64,000 nt of DNA from Yoonia maritima (GTDB lineage Bacteria; Pseudomonadota; Alphaproteobacteria; Rhodobacterales; Rhodobacteraceae), in the NCBI RefSeq assembly GCF_002933395.1, contig NZ_PKFN01000007.1:558001-622000 (forward strand), in the 5' to 3' direction. Of this stretch, positions 17,069 through 30,155 are shown piece by piece. A model generated the notes under the pieces. It did not search any database. It had not been told where the DNA came from and worked only from the letters and a program-made list of their open reading frames with translations. Numbering within the stretch: position 1 is the first letter of the stretch; each line of letters starts with the position of its first letter. Position numbers and translations under genes: made by a program.

Positions 17069-17686
17069 CTAATTATCTGCGTCAAGCAGCCCAAGGCCGC
17101 GTAAATAAATACCAATTCCGCTTTCAAGCAGGTCTTCCGGGGCAAAGGGGCTTTTGGTTCCGGGGCTGCCACGCGCGAATAACTCAACCACGCCATGTGA
17201 CAGTGCCCAGATATGTGCGCTAAACATTTGCGGGGGTGGGCGACGGTCAGCAGGGATGTGCTGGCTTAGTTCTTCGGCGGCTTTTTCCAAAACGCCCATC
17301 GCACGGGTTGCGACAGCATTCAGCTCCGGTGAACGGTTCATCGAAATGCCAGATTCAAACATAGCAATATAATGCCCCGGATGATCGCGAGCAAAGGTAA
17401 GATAGGCGCGACCGGTCGCCTCAAACGCGGCGAGCGCGGACGGTTGGCCGCTGCCATATGCAACATCCATCGCATCCCCGAACATTTCGTACCCTTGATG
17501 AGCGGCCGCAGCGATCAAGTCTTCGCGACCTTCAAAGTGACGGTAGACGGCTGCAGGGGTTACACCTGCCTCGCGGGCTGCCTCTGACAGGGTGAAACCT
17601 GTAGGGCCACGTTTTTCGATGAGCGTCAGGCAGCCGCTTATCAATGCTTGGCGTAGGTTGCCGTGATGATAACCGCGTTTAGACAT
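17069..17686 (-). CDS. TetR/AcrR family transcriptional regulator
   Basis: 205-aa repressor with an N-terminal TetR DNA-binding domain (about residues 8-55, helix-turn-helix in FTLSEAAREAGVTPAAVYRHF) and a ligand-binding C-terminal half. Its first codons overlap the end of ppk2 by 8 nt, and the PagL-like gene follows by 8 nt, so all three probably form one transcript. Its target is unknown; self-regulation of this operon is the simplest guess. Confidence 0.92.
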   Translation of the reverse strand: MSKRGYHHGNLRQALISGCLTLIEKRGPTGFTLSEAAREAGVTPAAVYRHFEGREDLIAAAAHQGYEMFGDAMDVAYGSGQPSALAAFEATGRAYLTFARDHPGHYIAMFESGISMNRSPELNAVATRAMGVLEKAAEELSQHIPADRRPPPQMFSAHIWALSHGVVELFARGSPGTKSPFAPEDLLESGIGIYLRGLGLLDADN

Positions 17687-18548
17687 TCCAGAGGTCCGGG
17701 CCTCCTGCGATATTTGGGTCGACCTTGCCCAGCGCCTTGGCGTCTTTGTTCGTATAATCCAACTGGGTCAAAATACTGCGGATCGCATTGACCCGAGCAC
17801 GTCTTTTATCGTCAGATCGCACGATGGTCCAAGGCGCAACATCTGAATGGGTACGATCCAGTGTTTCATCAATCGCGTTGCTATACGCGTCCCATTTCGC
17901 CAGCCCTTTGACATCGATCGAGCTTAGCTTCCACTGCTTCAGTGGGTCTTTTTCGCGATCAAGAAAGCGTTTTAGCTGTGTCGCTTGCCCAACGTTCAGC
18001 CAAATTTTAAAGATTTTTATACCTTCGCCGACAAGCATTTGTTCAAATGCCGGTACTTGATGAAACCAGCGTTCACGCTGTTCGGGGGTACAGAACCCAA
18101 ATACATGTTCCACAACGCCACGGTTATACCAACTGCGGTCAAAGATTGTGATCTGTCCCTTGTGAGGCAGATGCGCGATATAGCGCTGAAAATACCACTG
18201 TGCCGCTTCGACGTCTGTCGGTTTTGCAAGTGCAACTACGTTGGCCACTCGCGGGTTTAGGTTTTCACGCAAGCGTTTGATCGTGCCACCTTTGCCAGCC
18301 GCGTCACGTCCTTCAAACACGATTGCGATGCGCTGGCCCGTATCACGAACCCATGCCTGCATCCGCACCAATTCAATCTGAAGTGCGGCAAGCGCGTCTT
18401 CATATTCGCCTTTGTCCCAGCGTTTGTCGTAGGGGTAATTGGGATTTAAAATATCAGATTTGCCAGCAGATTTGATTGCTGCGCGCACGTCATCTGGCGC
18501 GCCGTCGCGATAGAACTGGCTGATGCCGCCATCAAAGGGCAAATCCAT
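17679..18548 (-). CDS. ppk2: Polyphosphate kinase 2
   Basis: 289-aa PPK2-family enzyme that transfers phosphate between polyphosphate and nucleotides (usually poly-P-driven NDP to NTP). Walker A is at residues 80-88 (GRDAAGKGG) and Walker B at 136-144 (FDRSWYNRG), with the lid segment KPTDVEAAQWYFQRYI between. The length indicates a single-domain PPK2; whether it prefers ADP or GDP cannot be decided by eye. The start has GGGAGA upstream. Confidence 0.95.
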   Translation of the reverse strand: MDLPFDGGISQFYRDGAPDDVRAAIKSAGKSDILNPNYPYDKRWDKGEYEDALAALQIELVRMQAWVRDTGQRIAIVFEGRDAAGKGGTIKRLRENLNPRVANVVALAKPTDVEAAQWYFQRYIAHLPHKGQITIFDRSWYNRGVVEHVFGFCTPEQRERWFHQVPAFEQMLVGEGIKIFKIWLNVGQATQLKRFLDREKDPLKQWKLSSIDVKGLAKWDAYSNAIDETLDRTHSDVAPWTIVRSDDKRRARVNAIRSILTQLDYTNKDAKALGKVDPNIAGGPDLWNV

Positions 18549-18597
18549 GAAACGTCTCCCGATATTTCTTTTGCCCTACTATGGGCTTAAGCGCTGC

Positions 18598-19644
18598 TTA
18601 GTGCAATCCGGCCCGCGCGGCTGCGCGGTCGATTGCAGCGATGATTTCGTCTTGGTTCGTTTGCTGCGGCATATGTCCGACTCCATCCAGCCGAGTCAGA
18701 TTTGCTGATGGCACGATCTTTATGATCTCTTCTGCATGGATATGCAGCGGAACAGTTGTATCAGCGGTGCCGTGCACGATTTCAATCGGAAGCGTGAGCT
18801 CGGGGTAGCGCTGTGAAAGGGTCACAACATGCGGACGTAGGGTGTTCACCTGTCTCACATTAGCGCGAAAACTGTCAGGGCGCAGGGTCAGCCCAGCGCC
18901 GATGTAATCGGCATATCCAACCGGTGCTGTTTGAGGTGCAAAGGTTGCCTCGATCCGGTTGTTTACAATGCCACGAGGAACGAGCGCTGAAATCATAGGT
19001 ACGGTAATTGCGCCACCAAATGCGCTGCCGTTGATTGTGTAATATGGATCAAGCTTACCGGGCCAAGGCATGGTTACACCTGCCATCGATACGATACTAC
19101 GGGCATTCACGGTACTTGGTGCATCGAGCCCTTCGACGGCCCAAGCGTATGTTACGATCCCACCATAGCTGTGACCTGCAACAATTGGGTGTTCGATCCC
19201 AAGCATTTCGGCCGCGGATCGCAACATGCGTGCTTGGTCTTGGGGGCTATCGCCTGTGGTGGCTGTCGGCGCTGTGGAAATTCCCGGGACTTGATCAGTG
19301 TATCCAAGCCCCGGGCGATCAAAGGCTGTCACCGTATACCGATCCGTAAGCTGATCCATCAGTGAAAAGGTGAAATCACGTAGGTTTCCACCTGCACCAT
19401 GGAGCAAAATCAGGTGAGGGCCTTGACCAGATTGCACATAGTGAACCTGTCGCCCTTCAACGCTCACGAAATTTCCCAACGGTGGATAGCTTTGTTCAGC
19501 CTTCGTCGCACGGTTTTGTGCGCCACAACCAGTTAGCATCGCGCCAAAGCCCAGTGCCAACGTCGCCAGTTTAAGCGTTTTGCGTCCCAATTTTGTCCAA
19601 CTCAAAATGTGTGGTCTGATAGATCTGATTGATCCAGTTACCAT
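18598..19644 (-). CDS. Alpha/beta-fold hydrolase, probable lipoprotein
   Basis: Serine hydrolase of unknown substrate. The nucleophile elbow is GHSYGG, the acid is in HGTADTTVP and the histidine in GVGHMPQ. A lipobox (AMLTGC) after a hydrophobic stretch indicates a lipid-anchored envelope protein. The start is uncertain: ATG 19644 overlaps metA by 74 nt, whereas TTG 19590 ([16 protein letters not shown]...) would give a normal-length signal and only 20 nt overlap; I favour the TTG biologically but give the ATG. It is probably co-transcribed with metA. Confidence 0.82.
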   Translation of the reverse strand: MVTGSIRSIRPHILSWTKLGRKTLKLATLALGFGAMLTGCGAQNRATKAEQSYPPLGNFVSVEGRQVHYVQSGQGPHLILLHGAGGNLRDFTFSLMDQLTDRYTVTAFDRPGLGYTDQVPGISTAPTATTGDSPQDQARMLRSAAEMLGIEHPIVAGHSYGGIVTYAWAVEGLDAPSTVNARSIVSMAGVTMPWPGKLDPYYTINGSAFGGAITVPMISALVPRGIVNNRIEATFAPQTAPVGYADYIGAGLTLRPDSFRANVRQVNTLRPHVVTLSQRYPELTLPIEIVHGTADTTVPLHIHAEEIIKIVPSANLTRLDGVGHMPQQTNQDEIIAAIDRAAARAGLH

Positions 19645-20497
19645 ATAAGAGATGCGCGTGACTTTTCCACCGATTGAGCGGTTGTTTCGTTGGGTCATCA
19701 TCGGGGTAATAGTTCAAAGGCACGTGAATGGCGGTACCTGCTTCGACATCCCGATCATATTCCTGCTTTAATGTGCCGCTGTCGTATTCAAAGTGGTTAA
19801 AGATATAAAGCGCGCGATGCGCGGGATCTTCAACCAAACAGGGTCCAGCGTCATCGCTGGTAATCAGCGTCTTCAGCCCCTTCGCCGCATCGATTTCATC
19901 TTGGCGCATTTCGGTCCAACGACTGACTGGGATGACACAATCATCCGAGAACCCCATGAGGTAAGGTGACGCGCTATCAATCAAGTGATGGCGGTAGCAA
20001 CCAAATAGCTTTTCATCAAGAATATGCTTTTGCACCCCATGGAAGTAGTTGATCATTGCCATCCCCCCCCAACAAACGCCAAAGGTGGAATGCACATTGG
20101 TCTGTGTCCATTCGAACACCTGCTTGAGCTCGTCCCAATAGGTCACATCTGTGAATGGTAGATGCTCAATTGGGGCGCCGGTGATAACCAAGCCGTCAAA
20201 CTTTTGATCGGTGACCTCGCTGAACGGCACATAGAATTCTGCCATGTGCTCGGCTGCTGTGTTTTTCGTCTGGTGCTCGGACATCCGGATCAGTGTCAGT
20301 TCAATCTGAAGCGGGGTTGCCCCGATCAGCCGTGCGAACTGATTTTCGGTCTGAATTTTCTTGGGCATCAGGTTTAACAATGCGATCCGCAGTGGGCGGA
20401 TGTCCTGACGGGCGGCCTGTTCTTCACCCATGACGCTCACACCTTCACGTGACAAAACGTCAAAGGCGGGCAGGGCGGAGGGCAATTTGATTGGCAT
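19571..20497 (-). CDS. metA: Homoserine O-acyltransferase MetA (predicted acetyl-CoA type)
   Basis: 308-aa enzyme that activates homoserine for methionine synthesis. Cys142 in [10 protein letters not shown] is the acyl-enzyme nucleophile. Residue 111 is Glu (GAPIEHLPF), which in this family marks acetyl-CoA users, whereas succinyl-CoA users have Gly; so O-acetylhomoserine is the predicted product despite the usual 'succinyltransferase' name. The gene follows a P-loop protein gene by 41 nt. I saw no SAM-II riboswitch in that gap. Confidence 0.95.
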   Translation of the reverse strand: MPIKLPSALPAFDVLSREGVSVMGEEQAARQDIRPLRIALLNLMPKKIQTENQFARLIGATPLQIELTLIRMSEHQTKNTAAEHMAEFYVPFSEVTDQKFDGLVITGAPIEHLPFTDVTYWDELKQVFEWTQTNVHSTFGVCWGGMAMINYFHGVQKHILDEKLFGCYRHHLIDSASPYLMGFSDDCVIPVSRWTEMRQDEIDAAKGLKTLITSDDAGPCLVEDPAHRALYIFNHFEYDSGTLKQEYDRDVEAGTAIHVPLNYYPDDDPTKQPLNRWKSHAHLLYGNWINQIYQTTHFELDKIGTQNA

Positions 20498-20522
20498 AGT
20501 TTTTGTCCTAAAGCAGCAGGGA

Positions 20523-20542
20523 TTAAGAAATAGGGTTCTTAA
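20523..20542. repeat. Short inverted repeat before metA
   Basis: TTAAGAA and TTCTTAA arms with a 6-nt centre overlap the stop codon of the upstream P-loop gene. It could be a weak stem-loop or protein site in front of metA; there is no T-run adjoining it. Confidence 0.4.
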
Positions 20543-21402
20543 CTGCGCATCTCAAGTGCGTCGGCAATCATGCCAACAAAGCCCTCCGAGTCTTTGACAG
20601 ATGCCACGGCGTCCATTGGCACCGTAATGCCCCAACGTTCAGCCATGGCGCGATAGCGTGGCTGACGGTGCGCGAGCGCCTTTGCAAAAGCCCAGCGGAT
20701 AAAATCATCTGGATTTACCTTGTCGGGGGCGACGTTAAATTCCACCAGATATGCGTTCCATGTGTTCAGTAAGAAAACAGGATCATAGGACATTGGTTTT
20801 GGTTCGCGATCAAAGCGGCGCACGAGTTCGGCTGTGTGTGCCTCAGACCCTTCGATCCAAACGATCAGCGTTTTTGACGCCAGATCAGTCATGATCGGAT
20901 CGTTAGGGTTATTGACATCAACCCACTCACAAATCGATCCACCTGTGTCGCATATGAAATGGGGATACTGATAAAGGTCATGTGATCGTTCAATGAAATG
21001 CCCAGTGTCATGCAATGCGGCGACTTCGGCCTGCTGGAATTGGTCTTGGCGTCGGGTATATTCATCCCAAGGCAATCCACCTTGATCAGGGTCGCCGGGT
21101 TTTCCCAAATATGAAGACATCGGTTTCAGATCGTTGAACGAGATGTTCGAGCCGATATAAATACTGTCAGAGCGCAGAAGATCACGCAGGAACGGCACCT
21201 TCATCGCTTCGCGTTTGGCGTTATCTGCGATCAGTTCGCCCATGTAGCGCGTACCGATCCGATAATCGATGGAATAGTGGAACCAATCACCCTGTTCGCG
21301 CAGCATGGAAGACAGATACGTCTTGCCCAAGCCTGACATAGCAAACAGTAAAACACGTTTTTGCGGCGCGGCGCGCCAGTCGGATGCGGTACTATAAATC
21401 AT
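20539..21402 (-). CDS. P-loop ATPase-like protein of unknown function
   Basis: 287-aa protein with a nucleotide-binding loop at residues 22-29 (MSGLGKTY) near the N-terminus, the rest mostly soluble and acidic. A kinase-like fold is possible: [18 protein letters not shown] could be a nucleoside-kinase-type segment and the protein contains [14 protein letters not shown] do not recognise a defined family beyond the generic 'ATPase' label it carries in related genomes. It precedes metA on the same strand, 41 nt away. Confidence 0.75.
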   Translation of the reverse strand: MIYSTASDWRAAPQKRVLLFAMSGLGKTYLSSMLREQGDWFHYSIDYRIGTRYMGELIADNAKREAMKVPFLRDLLRSDSIYIGSNISFNDLKPMSSYLGKPGDPDQGGLPWDEYTRRQDQFQQAEVAALHDTGHFIERSHDLYQYPHFICDTGGSICEWVDVNNPNDPIMTDLASKTLIVWIEGSEAHTAELVRRFDREPKPMSYDPVFLLNTWNAYLVEFNVAPDKVNPDDFIRWAFAKALAHRQPRYRAMAERWGITVPMDAVASVKDSEGFVGMIADALEMRS

Positions 21403-21535
21403 GATCTCTGGGTAACGGGATATGTGCCGATCTGCCAGTGATAAATTTACGTCGCGTTTGGCAAATCCCCACGCTTGTATGGGCAGGATGCCATGACTAA
21501 CTGACGTTTAACAACATGAAACAAAGGATAAAAAT

Positions 21536-22516
21536 ATGCGTGCCATCATTCATGATACATTCGGTGAACCCGCTGACGTGTTAAAGCCCGCCGACGTTGA
21601 GCTGCCTGTGCCTGCTGCGGGCGAATTGTTGATCAAAACGACCCTGTCGCCGATTCATAATCATGACCTTTGGACAATCCGTGGCAACTATGGCTACAAA
21701 CCGGAACTGCCCGGCGCCATCGGCGGGTCAGAGGCTGTGGGTGTCATCGATGCCGTGGGCGAGGGCGTTGATGATGCGATGATCGGCCAGCGTGTGGCAA
21801 TCGCAGGGGTGCACGGCACATGGGCCGAATATTTTGTCGCGCCGGCGTCTGGTGTGCTGCCATTGCCTGATGTGATTTCAGACAGTCTAGGCGCACAGCT
21901 GATTGCAATGCCTTTTAGTGCGATTTCACTTCTTGAAACGTTGAAAGCCACGAAGGGCGATTGGATCATTCAAACCGCCGCCAACGGCGCAGTGGGAAAG
22001 ATTATGGCCGTATTGGCTAAGGCCCGTGGAATCAATCTTTTGAATCTCGTGCGCCGTCCTCAGGCTGCACAAGAGCTGACGGACATGGGGATCGAGAACG
22101 TGCTTGTCACAACAGATGCCAACTGGAAAGAGACGGCAAGAACCATCATCGGCACGTCAGGTGCTGTTTCCGCAATTGATTCTGTTGGTGGTGACCTTGC
22201 AAATGACCTCACCGATCTCCTGGCGGTGGACGGTGAGCTGGTAGTTTTTGGTACAGCAACGGGCGCACCTCTGACCTTGTCATCCGGCACCTTGATCATG
22301 AAGCACATAGCGGTCAAAGGCTTCTGGGGCGCGCGCGTCAGTGCAGAGCTACCAGTAGAAGACCGCCAGCGCCTTATCGGCGAATTGGTAACGCTCGCTT
22401 CAACTGGTGAGCTTACGCTTGCCGATGGCGGCGCATTTGGTTTGGAGGCTGTCACCGATGCAATGCAGGCCGCATTGAAGCCGGGTCGCAAGGGTAAGGT
22501 GATGATGAAGCCCTAA
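21536..22516 (+). CDS. Zinc-type alcohol dehydrogenase-like / quinone oxidoreductase (MDR family)
   Basis: 326-aa medium-chain dehydrogenase/reductase. The GroES-like N-terminal domain contains HNHDLWTIRGNYGY and GGSEAVGVIDAVGEGV, and the Rossmann part IQTAANGAVGKIMAVLAK. The structural-zinc cysteines of classical alcohol dehydrogenases are absent, so it is closer to the quinone-oxidoreductase/ETR1 branch, NADPH-dependent enal or enone reduction being the likely chemistry. It is divergent from the P-loop gene. Confidence 0.85.
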   Translation: MRAIIHDTFGEPADVLKPADVELPVPAAGELLIKTTLSPIHNHDLWTIRGNYGYKPELPGAIGGSEAVGVIDAVGEGVDDAMIGQRVAIAGVHGTWAEYFVAPASGVLPLPDVISDSLGAQLIAMPFSAISLLETLKATKGDWIIQTAANGAVGKIMAVLAKARGINLLNLVRRPQAAQELTDMGIENVLVTTDANWKETARTIIGTSGAVSAIDSVGGDLANDLTDLLAVDGELVVFGTATGAPLTLSSGTLIMKHIAVKGFWGARVSAELPVEDRQRLIGELVTLASTGELTLADGGAFGLEAVTDAMQAALKPGRKGKVMMKP

Positions 22517-22532
22517 GTTATCGCGCGGCGTA

Positions 22533-23672
22533 TTATGCGCCGCGCCATATCCAGCCACCACCCAAAACACGTGTGCTATCAGGGTCATAGAATACGCACG
22601 CTTGCCCCGGTGATACGCCTTGTTCGGCAACCATCAATTCCACTTCGGCTTCAGTTTCTGAGATAGGGCGCAATATCGCATCGGTTGGCGGCCGTGTTGA
22701 CCGGACCCGCACCATGATGCTGCGTTCTTTCATATCAGTGAACTTGGTGTCGCCCAGCCAATTGATTTCCCGGATTGGGACGCGGCGTGTTGCCAGCATA
22801 TCGCGGGGGCCAACGATGACATGCTTCTTGTCGACGTCGAGTTTGACCACATAAAGCGGATCAGCCAAGCCACCGATACCCAAGCCGCGGCGTTGTCCGA
22901 CGGTGTAGTGGATCACACCTTTGTGGGTCCCCAAAACATTGCCGTCGACATCGACGATATCACCAGCTTCGGCAGAACCGGGGCGCAGTTTTTCGATCAG
23001 CTTTGCGTAATTCCCGTCGGGAACAAAGCAGATGTCTTGGCTGTCAGGCTTATCCGCAACGCTTAAGCCGTATTTGCTGGCCAGTGCGCGAGTTTCGTCT
23101 TTGGATTTCAGGTGGCCTAGTGGGAAACGTAGATAGTCCAGCTGTTCTTGCGTTGTTGAAAACAGAAAATAGCTTTGGTCGCGATTGCTGTCGGCCGCTG
23201 AATGAAGCTCTGCTTTGGCGTCGCCCATTTGACGTTGGATGTAATGGCCTGTTGCCATGCAATCAGCATCTAAGTCTTTGGCGGTTTCCAGCAAGTCTTT
23301 GAATTTCACACGCTCGTTGCAGCGAATGCAGGGCACCGGCGTCGCACCCGCAAGGTAGCTGTCAGCGAATTCATCAATCACAGCCTCGCGGAATGTATTT
23401 TCGTAATCCAACACATAGTGCGGAAAACCCATTTCTTCGGCGACGCGGCGTGCATCATGAATGTCGCGGCCAGCGCAGCAGGCACCTTTTTTGGCCAAGG
23501 CCGCACCATGATCATATAGCTGCAGTGTGACGCCAACCACATCATAGCCTTCTTCGGCCAGTTGCGCCGCCACAACAGAGCTATCGACGCCGCCAGACAT
23601 GGCAACGACAACACGCGTTTGCGCGGGTGGCTTGGCAAAGCCGAGAGAGTTCAACGCCGAATCAAGGGGCAT
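22533..23672 (-). CDS. mnmA: tRNA 2-thiouridylase MnmA
   Basis: 379-aa enzyme that installs the 2-thio group on U34 of tRNA-Lys, -Glu and -Gln with ATP and a persulfide relay. The PP-loop is SGGVDSS at residues 26-32. The catalytic cysteine pair is Cys115 (PVPCIRCN) and Cys215 ([10 protein letters not shown]). Full length. It is convergent with the oxidoreductase gene (16 nt between stops) and divergent from sciP. Confidence 0.97.
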   Translation of the reverse strand: MPLDSALNSLGFAKPPAQTRVVVAMSGGVDSSVVAAQLAEEGYDVVGVTLQLYDHGAALAKKGACCAGRDIHDARRVAEEMGFPHYVLDYENTFREAVIDEFADSYLAGATPVPCIRCNERVKFKDLLETAKDLDADCMATGHYIQRQMGDAKAELHSAADSNRDQSYFLFSTTQEQLDYLRFPLGHLKSKDETRALASKYGLSVADKPDSQDICFVPDGNYAKLIEKLRPGSAEAGDIVDVDGNVLGTHKGVIHYTVGQRRGLGIGGLADPLYVVKLDVDKKHVIVGPRDMLATRRVPIREINWLGDTKFTDMKERSIMVRVRSTRPPTDAILRPISETEAEVELMVAEQGVSPGQACVFYDPDSTRVLGGGWIWRGA

Positions 23673-23802
23673 GGTGCGTCCAATTAGATAGAGTTTGATA
23701 TGAAATATAGGAAAATGCGCCGTACTCTCAAGGGCTGGTTATACGAAGCGTTAAGTCATTTTGCAGATAACCTTGTCCGGGAGTATTCAAAAGGGGTGCG
23801 AA

Positions 23803-24081
23803 ATGTATTTACGTAAAGTTGAAGGACCGCGGTCTGTTACCTTGCCTGATGGATCAGTGATGACGCGCGCTGATTTACCAAGCGAGAACACGAGGCGTTG
23901 GGTCGCATCGCGCAAGGCGGCTGTTGTTCGGGCTGTCGCCGCGGGATTAATTCTGCGCAAAGAGGCATTGGAGCGGTATGGATTGTCAGATGAGGAGTTT
24001 TCCGAATGGGAGAACGCCGTCGCACATCACGGGGAGGGCGCATTGAAGGCGACAGCGTTACAACGTTATAGGCAACCTTGA
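23803..24081 (+). CDS. sciP: SciP, CtrA inhibitor (DUF1153)
   Basis: 92-aa helix-turn-helix protein that in Caulobacter binds CtrA and represses its activated promoters. I chose the ATG at 23803; the frame is open upstream to 23761 but MYLRKVEGPRSVTLPDG is the typical family start. The DNA/CtrA-binding helices lie in RRWVASRKAAVVRAVAAGL and EALERYGLSDEEFSEWE. It lies 91 nt upstream of ctrA, which is the standard arrangement in Rhodobacterales. Confidence 0.93.
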   Translation: MYLRKVEGPRSVTLPDGSVMTRADLPSENTRRWVASRKAAVVRAVAAGLILRKEALERYGLSDEEFSEWENAVAHHGEGALKATALQRYRQP

Positions 24082-24118
24082 GTTGAATTGCTATGGGAAA
24101 TTATGTGGTAACGGGTGG

Positions 24119-24142
24119 TTAACCATTCGGTGTTTAGGTTAA
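24119..24142 (+). promoter_or_regulatory. Putative CtrA half-sites upstream of ctrA
   Basis: TTAACCAT at 24119-24126 equals the known CtrA half-site, and a second TTAAC follows at 24139, in the 91-nt gap between sciP and ctrA. The spacing between the TTAA cores is 16 nt, not the 7 nt of a full site, so these are separate half-sites. Autoregulation is inferred. Confidence 0.55.
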
Positions 24143-24172
24143 CAAGACAAACGATAGAGCGGAGAACCCCAA

Positions 24173-24886
24173 ATGCGTGTCTTGCTGGTCGAGGACGACC
24201 CAACAACATCCAAAAGCATCGAATTGATGCTGACCCATGCCAACCTAAACGTCTATGCGACTGATCTTGGTGAAGAGGGGATCGATCTTGCGAAGCTATA
24301 TGATTACGATCTTATCTTACTTGATCTGAATCTGCCGGATATGAACGGCTATGAGGTACTGCGTCAGCTACGCCTTAGCCGGATTGATACGCCAATCCTT
24401 ATCCTGTCGGGCGATGATGGTACCGAAAGCAAGCTCAAAGGGTTTGGCTTTGGTGCGGATGACTATCTGACCAAACCTTTCCACCGCGAAGAACTTGTTG
24501 CACGCATTCATGCGATTATTCGACGCTCTAAGGGGCACGCGCAGTCCATTATCAAAACGGGTCGCATTGACGTTAATCTAGATGCCAAAACGGTGAGCGT
24601 GGGCGCAAGCACGGTGCATCTGACAGGCAAGGAATACCAGATGCTCGAACTTCTGAGCTTGCGTAAAGGAACGACACTGACAAAAGAGATGTTTCTGAAC
24701 CACCTTTACGGCGGGATGGATGAACCTGAACTTAAAATCATCGATGTTTTCATCTGTAAGTTGCGCAAAAAGCTGAGCGAGGCCACTTCAGGTGAAAACT
24801 ATATCGAAACAGTTTGGGGGCGTGGATATGTTCTACGTGATCCTGAACCGGTATCTCAAGTCGAACCAATAGCGGTGAGCGCGTAA
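24173..24886 (+). CDS. ctrA: Response regulator transcription factor CtrA
   Basis: 237-aa OmpR-type master regulator; in Rhodobacterales it mainly controls motility, gene-transfer-agent and related genes rather than being essential. The receiver domain has the phosphoacceptor Asp51 ([14 protein letters not shown]), Lys in LTKPFHREE, and a winged-helix domain in residues 125-225. It follows sciP, and chpT, its phosphodonor, is 20 kb upstream. Confidence 0.96.
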   Translation: MRVLLVEDDPTTSKSIELMLTHANLNVYATDLGEEGIDLAKLYDYDLILLDLNLPDMNGYEVLRQLRLSRIDTPILILSGDDGTESKLKGFGFGADDYLTKPFHREELVARIHAIIRRSKGHAQSIIKTGRIDVNLDAKTVSVGASTVHLTGKEYQMLELLSLRKGTTLTKEMFLNHLYGGMDEPELKIIDVFICKLRKKLSEATSGENYIETVWGRGYVLRDPEPVSQVEPIAVSA

Positions 24887-24903
24887 AACGCGCAGCCGTT
24901 TTT
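24879..24903 (+). terminator. Possible terminator of sciP-ctrA
   Basis: GCGCG and CGCGC enclose TAAAA over the ctrA stop codon; five T follow after AGCCG. The stem is short and the spacing to the T-run is not ideal, so termination is only plausible. Confidence 0.45.
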
Positions 24904-24963
24904 GAATCTCAGGTTTTATTTCGGCACTGATAGCCTCTGGACGACAAAGAGCTGGTTGCCTAA

Positions 24964-29249
<4,286 letters not shown>

Positions 29250-29266
29250 GTATTTTGTTCTCAAAT

Positions 29267-29281
29267 GTTCCCAAAAAGTTC
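29267..29281 (+). promoter_or_regulatory. Consensus LexA (SOS) box GTTC-N7-GTTC
   Basis: GTTC at 29267-29270 and 29278-29281 are separated by exactly 7 nt, the direct-repeat operator of alphaproteobacterial LexA. A further GTTC lies at 29257-29260. The box is 58 nt upstream of the start of a 40-codon gene and 17 nt after the recG stop. A search of this window gave no other such pair to my eye. Confidence 0.65.
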
Positions 29282-29338
29282 TTTACCGAAGGTTAATTCC
29301 ATGAGAACAAAGTGGCAACAGAACAAAGGAGCAACAAA

Positions 29339-29461
29339 ATGGCTAAGGAAATCAAAGACGTTATTGTCCGGTCCCGTGACACGATTATCTCTGATGCGCT
29401 TGGCGTTGTTGCTTTGATGGTCATGTTGTTTGTCGGATTATCCCTACCCGGATTAGTCTGA
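29339..29461 (+). CDS. 40-aa single-pass membrane peptide, candidate SOS-induced
   Basis: Small ORF of 40 codons preceded by AAAGGAGC at 7-nt spacing, an excellent ribosome binding site. The peptide has a charged N-terminal third (MAKEIKDVIVRSRDTIIS) and then one hydrophobic helix (about residues 20-37, containing VVALMVMLFVGL). I do not recognise a named family. A LexA-type box lies upstream and a terminator follows at 29607. Small SOS-induced membrane proteins that block division (Caulobacter SidA) are a functional precedent, not a demonstrated homologue. Confidence 0.7.
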   Translation: MAKEIKDVIVRSRDTIISDALGVVALMVMLFVGLSLPGLV

Positions 29462-29606
29462 CGTGCCTGCGCGACGCGGGTTTGGTTACCCTCACATTGC
29501 ACTGTCCCACATACGCAATGCTGAACGACCTGCCTGTCTAATATCCTGAACGGGGTTTTGCCTCTCCCGAAGGAAGTTTGACCGAACCCGTGTCGCGAAA
29601 AACCTG

Positions 29607-29643
29607 CCGCCGCCACTCTGTCCCGGGTGTGCGGCGGTTTTTT
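29607..29643 (+). terminator. Rho-independent terminator downstream of the small membrane peptide
   Basis: CCGCCGC (29607-29613) and GCGGCGG (29631-29637) form a 7-bp stem followed by TTTTTT. It ends the transcript of the 40-aa gene (or of the 145-nt untranslated part that follows it) and abuts the convergent IscU-like gene. Confidence 0.85.
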
Positions 29644-30088
29644 ATGCGTCTGTCTTAGAAGCTTCGAGCGCATCAAGCGTTGCATCAAACGCAAGTAGGA
29701 TTGAAGCGTGGCGGTTCTTGTAGTCTTTTGCAGGCTGTAGAACCTCAAGATCGTTGAACGGGGCAGCAGGGACCGCACCGTCGTTCTTGAGCATATCAAA
29801 TAGCTGATCACGTCCTGCTTTGATCTGCCCGGGTGTTAGGCCAACGATATTTGCCCCAACCACCGCCGCTGCCGCCTGACCAAGCGCGCATGCTTTTACG
29901 TCTTGGCCGTAGTCGGTGATAACCCCGTCGTCTAATTGGACATCAACCGTCACCGTCGATCCACAAAGTGGCGCGCGTTTTTTTGCGGTTGCAGTCGGCG
30001 TATTGAGTCGGGTCGTTCGTGGCATATCCGCTGCCAACGCCAGAATCCGACCGGAATAGAGTTTGATCATATCTGTTTCTGCTGACAT
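29642..30088 (-). CDS. Iron-sulfur cluster assembly scaffold protein (IscU/NifU-N family)
   Basis: 148-aa IscU-like protein. Two of the three scaffold cysteines are visible (APLCGSTV and VKACALGQAA), but the third position reads NRHASI, without cysteine, so a His may replace it or the protein is a non-canonical scaffold. No suf or isc genes adjoin. It is divergent from hisI and ends at the terminator of the small peptide gene. Confidence 0.87.
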   Translation of the reverse strand: MSAETDMIKLYSGRILALAADMPRTTRLNTPTATAKKRAPLCGSTVTVDVQLDDGVITDYGQDVKACALGQAAAAVVGANIVGLTPGQIKAGRDQLFDMLKNDGAVPAAPFNDLEVLQPAKDYKNRHASILLAFDATLDALEASKTDA

Positions 30089-30155
30089 CGCGTTTGCCCT
30101 TCTGAACGGTCCCCCTTAGATAGTCCGAAGACATTCAGTTGCAAAGGGTTTCGCC

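Noticed and set aside
18598-19701. Longest frame of the alpha/beta hydrolase beginning at 19701
   Set aside because: It would overlap metA by 131 nt and adds a non-signal N-terminus; later starts fit the lipoprotein signal.
20498-20538. SAM-II riboswitch before metA
   Set aside because: The 41-nt gap is too short and lacks the conserved elements; only a short inverted repeat is seen.
24119-24142. Full CtrA site TTAA-N7-TTAA
   Set aside because: The spacing is 16, not 7; only half-sites are claimed.
29301-29417. Alternative ORF in another frame starting ATGAGAACAAAG before the 40-aa gene
   Set aside because: It has GAAGG at usable spacing, but its product is basic and unstructured-looking, and the overlapping 40-codon frame has a better ribosome site and a membrane-helix pattern.
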